From assembly GCA_022844565.1 (NCBI GenBank), contig JALHLK010000015.1, positions 35,841 through 99,840 of the forward strand: 64,000 nucleotides of DNA. Direction: 5' to 3'. The stretch is from Saprospiraceae bacterium (GTDB lineage Bacteria > Bacteroidota > Bacteroidia > Chitinophagales > Saprospiraceae). The notes under the pieces are model-generated. The model was not told the origin of the DNA and ran no database searches. It was given only the letters and a program-made list of their open reading frames with translations. Every line of letters starts with the position of its first letter. The first letter of the stretch is position 1. The position numbers were made by a program, and so were the translations under genes. This document shows, piece after piece, positions 61,053 to 64,000 of this stretch.

Positions 61053-61724
61053 TTATTGATTTTTGTAAAATTGATTTAGATTTTCAAAAGTAATGTAGCT
61101 CAAGTCTTCAACTACAAAATCAGCGATCGGTAAATTGATCACATTGCCAATTCCTACTTTCAAAAATCCACCCTTCTGTGCTGCCTCCAAACCTTTGATT
61201 GAATCTTCAAAAACAATACACTCATGAGGCTGTAAAGATAATCCTTCTGCAGCAATATAAAAAACTTCAGGGTCAGGTTTGGACTTATCAGTACTATTGC
61301 CATCCGAAATATAGTGGAAATATTCAAGAATACCTGTTGACCTAAGTACGGGTAAAGCATTTTTACTAGCACTCCCCAAAGCTATTTTGATGCCATGTAC
61401 TTTCAAATCATCCATCAATTCAATAACCCCAGGCATCAAAGCACTATGGTCAAGATGCGAAATCATATCGATATACCAAGCATTTTTCATACTAGCCAAT
61501 AGGGTTTTCTCCTCATCACTCTTGACCAAACCACCCATACCCAATATGTGATTTAACGATTCCGTTCTTGATACCCCTTTTAATGCTTCATTATCTTCTT
61601 CTGTAAAGGTGATATCCAATAAGTTGGCTAATTTTTGCCATGCTAAAAAATGAAATTTGGCCGTATCAACGATCACTCCATCCAGATCAAATATACAACC
61701 TTTAAATTGGCTTTTGTTTTCCAT
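61053..61724 (-). CDS. pgmB: Beta-phosphoglucomutase
   Basis: A 223-residue HAD enzyme converting beta-glucose-1-phosphate to glucose-6-phosphate. The nucleophile and acid/base are D13 and D15 in CIFDLDGVIVDTAKFH; LKGVSRTESL is the cap substrate loop, LGSASKNALPVL gives HAD motif II and VFEDSIKGLEAAQKGG gives motif IV. It is the first gene of the maltose cluster, 18 bp upstream of the GH65 start, and processes the anomer that GH65 makes. Confidence 0.95.
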   Translation of the reverse strand: MENKSQFKGCIFDLDGVIVDTAKFHFLAWQKLANLLDITFTEEDNEALKGVSRTESLNHILGMGGLVKSDEEKTLLASMKNAWYIDMISHLDHSALMPGVIELMDDLKVHGIKIALGSASKNALPVLRSTGILEYFHYISDGNSTDKSKPDPEVFYIAAEGLSLQPHECIVFEDSIKGLEAAQKGGFLKVGIGNVINLPIADFVVEDLSYITFENLNQFYKNQ

Positions 61725-61825
61725 AAATGATTACTTTTTTGCTATGGAGACTTTATCATGGCACAGCAGAAACATTGGTTTGCTTTTTTTTATGCTTAAA
61801 ATATCTATCATCTCTTTTTCTAATT

Positions 61826-61902
61826 TCTAAAACAATCTAAAACCTACCCTAACATCTAATACCTAACACCTAGAACCTAGCACTTAACACCTACTAAATC
61901 CC
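61826..61902. repeat. C-rich ACCTA-type degenerate repeat
   Basis: Repeated words ACCTA, CTAACA and ACACCTA (ACCTACCCTAACATCTAATA, then ACCTAACACCTAGAACCTAG) with no fixed period. The composition matches the C-rich part of 37663-37710 and the CCTAATCCAACA copies near 57309. It precedes the amidase promoter; the rest of the 61725-62021 gap is AT-rich. Confidence 0.65.
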
Positions 61903-61989
61903 ACAAATATAAATTGACTTAGTGTATTCATGACACTTATGAAAAGAAAAAAGATAAATAAATTCATATTAAATATTATTATAATATGT

Positions 61990-61997
61990 TATATTTG
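61990..61997 (+). promoter_or_regulatory. -7 box for the amidase gene
   Basis: TATATTTG, exact TAnnTTTG, 24 bp before the ATG at 62022. It excludes the upstream in-frame ATG at 61986, which would lie before the transcription start. AGGAA at 62016-62020 is a plausible Shine-Dalgarno sequence, rare in this window. Confidence 0.6.
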
Positions 61998-62021
61998 CAT
62001 TTTCAATTAACTTACAGGAAT

Positions 62022-63236
62022 ATGAGAATTATTTTTTTTATACTTTTTACAATCACAACCACGGTAAATGCATTTTGTAATAATACAGAACCATACTACT
62101 TTTCTACGAAAGTAAATGAAGGTGATGGCATTTCAAACATCCTCCATAGGTACATGTTGGCTGGAAGTAAATGCAATTACGAAAAATTTTTAGAAATCAA
62201 TGACTTGAGCTCTAAATCTGTCTTAAAAATGCACAAGGAGTATAAACTTCCAGTCAAAATTTTTAGATATGATGGCAATAGCATCCGAACGACCATTAAA
62301 ACGAACGATATGGAGAAAGCTATAAGGGTAAAAAAGTATAATGAAGATTTATTAGCAAAAGGTCTTCGAAGTACTTCTTTTTCTAGCAGTCGGATTTTGT
62401 GGGTTCCCCATCATGAAATAGAATGTGATTATGAAAATACAGAATTCAATGTTGCTAATGTCACTGAGATAAGCACATCAAATGATAGCAAAAAAAGCAA
62501 TAAATCTCTTACAGAATCGCTATTTGGAAGCAATTACAGTAAACTAGAAATCCTAGATAATAAGCTTGCAAATCAAGTTTTTTATGTTGGGAGTGGTCAT
62601 GGTGGTCCTGATCCTGGGGCCGTATGCGAAGAATGTGCCAAGACCATGTGCGAAGATGAGTATGCCTATGATGTTGCCTTACGTTTGGCTAGAAACTTGA
62701 TGCAACATGGAGCAACTGTACATGTGATGATCCAAGATCCTAATGATGGCATAAGAGACGAACTATACTTAAAGTGTGATAGGGATGAAATATTGCATGA
62801 TGGTTCGACCATTCCATTAGGTCAAATACCTAGACTTCAGCAACGTGTCGATGCCATGAATAAACTGTACAAAAAACACAAGAAGCAGGGTGCTATATCG
62901 CAAAAAGCCATCATGATACACGTAGACTCTCGCTCAAAAGACAAAAACCAAGACGTCTTTTTCTACTATTACAATCAAAACAATGGTGGTGAAGAATTGG
63001 TCCAATCCGTCTTTAATACTTTTGAAGAAAAATACAAATTCTATCGCAAAGATAAAGATTATAAAGGTTTTATGGAAGACCGCAACCTCTTCGAACTCCG
63101 AAAAGTAAAACCTGCCAGTATCTACGTCGAATTAGCCAATATCCGCAATGAGTTTGATCACAAAAGATTGATTCATTCGTATAATCGCCAAGCATTGGCA
63201 AATTGGTTGTTTGAGGGGATGACGGGGGTGAAGTAG
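62022..63236 (+). CDS. N-acetylmuramoyl-L-alanine amidase (Amidase_3)
   Basis: A 404-residue exported zinc amidase. Signal peptide about residues 1-18 (IIFFILFTITTTVNAFC). A region to about 175 contains a LysM-like segment (KVNEGDGISNILHRYML) and a linker. The amidase domain begins at FYVGSGHGGPDPGAV (zinc His) with an insert CEECAKTMCEDEYAYD carrying the conserved Glu, then IMIHVDSRSKD (second His, normally followed by N/A) and SIYVELANIRNEFD (catalytic Glu). It splits the MurNAc-L-Ala bond in peptidoglycan. The Cys-rich insert C-E-E-C next to the first zinc ligand is uncommon. Confidence 0.86.
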   Translation: MRIIFFILFTITTTVNAFCNNTEPYYFSTKVNEGDGISNILHRYMLAGSKCNYEKFLEINDLSSKSVLKMHKEYKLPVKIFRYDGNSIRTTIKTNDMEKAIRVKKYNEDLLAKGLRSTSFSSSRILWVPHHEIECDYENTEFNVANVTEISTSNDSKKSNKSLTESLFGSNYSKLEILDNKLANQVFYVGSGHGGPDPGAVCEECAKTMCEDEYAYDVALRLARNLMQHGATVHVMIQDPNDGIRDELYLKCDRDEILHDGSTIPLGQIPRLQQRVDAMNKLYKKHKKQGAISQKAIMIHVDSRSKDKNQDVFFYYYNQNNGGEELVQSVFNTFEEKYKFYRKDKDYKGFMEDRNLFELRKVKPASIYVELANIRNEFDHKRLIHSYNRQALANWLFEGMTGVK

Positions 63237-63247
63237 AATTGCAAAGA

Positions 63248-63263
63248 TTGCATATAATTGCAA
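63248..63263. repeat. TTGCA-N6-TGCAA motif, second copy
   Basis: TTGCATATAATTGCAA here and TTGCAAATAATTGCAA at 47686-47701 differ at one base. Each is a 5-bp inverted repeat with a 6-nt centre. This copy is 12 bp after the amidase stop; the other is in gene-poor DNA. Confidence 0.45.
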
Positions 63264-63344
63264 AGAAAGTTTAGAGGCAAAGTTTAATATTAAAACATAG
63301 AACTTAAAATTGAAATTTTAGGTTATTAAATTAAAAGAGCAGAT

Positions 63345-63761
63345 ATGGGTTTAGTTTATGCAGATATTACAATTTATAATAACGATGATTTTGCATTAGT
63401 TAGGAAGAATCAGTTAGATCCTGAAGATGTAAAAAAAATTGATGTGAGGGCTTTAGTAGATACAGGATCTTACATGCTTTGTATTAATGAGGTAATACAA
63501 GAGCAATTACAACTTCATATTGTCGAAAAGAGAAAAGCCGAAACTGCTGATGGACGCATTTTGGAAATGGAGGTGGTAGAGTGTTTGATCACTTTCCGTA
63601 ACAGAAGATGTGTTTGTAGTGCAATGGTCTTACCCGGTGATTCTGAAGTCTTATTGGGAGCTATTCCTCTGGAGGACATGGATGTTTTGATTCATCCACA
63701 AAGGCAAGAATTAATAATTAATCCTGAACATCCATATTTTGCTCAAATGAAATTAAAATAA
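63345..63761 (+). CDS. Clan AA (retropepsin-like) aspartic protease family protein
   Basis: A 138-residue protein with the single-lobe retropepsin pattern: ALVDTGSYMLCINE contains catalytic D39-T40-G41, and MVLPGDSEVLLGAIPLEDMD is the hydrophobic-hydrophobic-G segment that completes the fold (about residues 94-113). Such small proteins act as homodimers; their targets in bacteria are unknown. No signal peptide. It is 108 bp after the amidase and may be an independent unit. Confidence 0.82.
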   Translation: MGLVYADITIYNNDDFALVRKNQLDPEDVKKIDVRALVDTGSYMLCINEVIQEQLQLHIVEKRKAETADGRILEMEVVECLITFRNRRCVCSAMVLPGDSEVLLGAIPLEDMDVLIHPQRQELIINPEHPYFAQMKLK

Positions 63762-63850
63762 TGTTTGTGATGTCAGGATTTATTATAAAATTACAAAAGA
63801 ATAGTAAATTTTTATATTAAGACAGCAGAACAATTAAACAATTCAAAAGT

Positions 63851-63873
63851 GTTTTTAGGGGAGTTCTAAAAAC
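63851..63873 (+). terminator. Hairpin next to the group II intron start
   Basis: GTTTTTAG-N7-CTAAAAAC, 8-bp perfect stem, followed by TCTATTTCT. It lies 11 bp upstream of the presumed intron 5' end. Class C group II introns characteristically insert after terminator-like stem-loops. Confidence 0.5.
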
Positions 63874-63884
63874 TCTATTTCTAT

Positions 63885-64000
63885 GTGTGCCATGCATGTC
63901 TAAAACCTAAGAGGTGAAAGTCCTCAATGAGCCAGCCAACGGGAATCATTAGCTTAATGCAAGGGTGTCTCGAGTAATTGAGAATCTGAAAGAAGCAAGC
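63885..64000 (+). mobile_element. Group II intron, 5' end (truncated by window edge)
   Basis: GTGTG at 63885-63889 fits the group II 5' consensus GUGYG. It is followed by domain I features: the hairpin GAGGTGAAAGTCCTC near 63912-63926 and the segment GAGAATCTGAAAGAAGCAAGC near the edge, resembling the conserved GAATCTGAAGGAAGC found upstream of intron reverse transcriptase genes. The intron-encoded protein would lie to the right of the window. No exon gene is broken here; the insertion appears intergenic, next to a hairpin. Confidence 0.75.

Overview
The window is AT-rich DNA, probably chromosomal, from a member of the Bacteroidota. Evidence for this is the recurring -7 box TAnnTTTG (Bacteroidota sigma factor consensus) upstream of many genes, the general lack of Shine-Dalgarno sequences, and the family content: a DUF5777 barrel, DUF937-OmpA, LytS/LytTR with a propeller sensor, ArsS with its AhpD-like partner, and a maltose phosphorylase cluster. 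A Saprospiria-like lineage is my guess from gene style only. No phage, plasmid or CRISPR locus is visible. The mobile DNA consists of a RAYT transposase and the 5' end of a group II intron that runs off the right edge.

Layout: the tail of a DUF3467 gene (3-176); murQ and a Na+/solute symporter (233-2584, minus); a MarR regulator with homogentisate dioxygenase and fumarylacetoacetase (2809-5648, plus); a complete nucleoside salvage operon deoB-deoA-deoC-ALDH16-deoD (12359 down to 5737, minus); a DUF433/DUF5615 toxin-antitoxin pair, an SGLT-type symporter and a glycosyltransferase (12595-15864); a divergent HxlR/NAD(P)-oxidoreductase pair and an S9 peptidase (16299-19849); a five-gene plus-strand operon of two ATP-grasp ligases, a glutamine amidotransferase, an AhpD-like protein and the radical SAM protein ArsS (20218-24671).

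The middle holds a methyltransferase, an ABC permease, a VWA protein, a DUF937-OmpA protein, a Dna2-like nuclease-helicase, a paraoxonase-like protein, a Uma2 nuclease and a DtxR-regulated Mn/Zn ABC cassette that lacks a permease (24731-37409). Then come ilvE, a glutaryl-CoA dehydrogenase, the RAYT transposase, and an AKR-RidA fusion with an amino-acid permease and a DnaQ-GIY-YIG nuclease (37965-45709). A 1.1 kb decayed stretch (46671-47757) follows. Next is an envelope redox locus: cytochrome-like lipoproteins, an OB-fold protein, YceI and a beta-barrel, divergent from a second YceI that is translationally coupled to a LytS-type kinase and LytTR regulator (47758-55639). The right end holds a maltose pathway (MFS, amylase, GH65 phosphorylase, beta-phosphoglucomutase), an amidase, a retropepsin-like protease and the group II intron.

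How the genes work together: the deo operon carries nucleosides to glyceraldehyde-3-phosphate plus acetaldehyde, and the embedded ALDH16 probably oxidises the acetaldehyde. The maltose cluster imports and phosphorolyses maltose to glucose and glucose-6-phosphate. The hmgA-fahA pair covers the lower tyrosine pathway except maleylacetoacetate isomerase. Clear operator candidates precede the MarR, HxlR and DtxR regulators. Several intergenic regions contain degenerate low-complexity repeats that recur kilobases apart. The best candidate for an undescribed system is the ATP-grasp/amidotransferase/ArsS operon; second is the YceI-cytochrome-LytTR locus.
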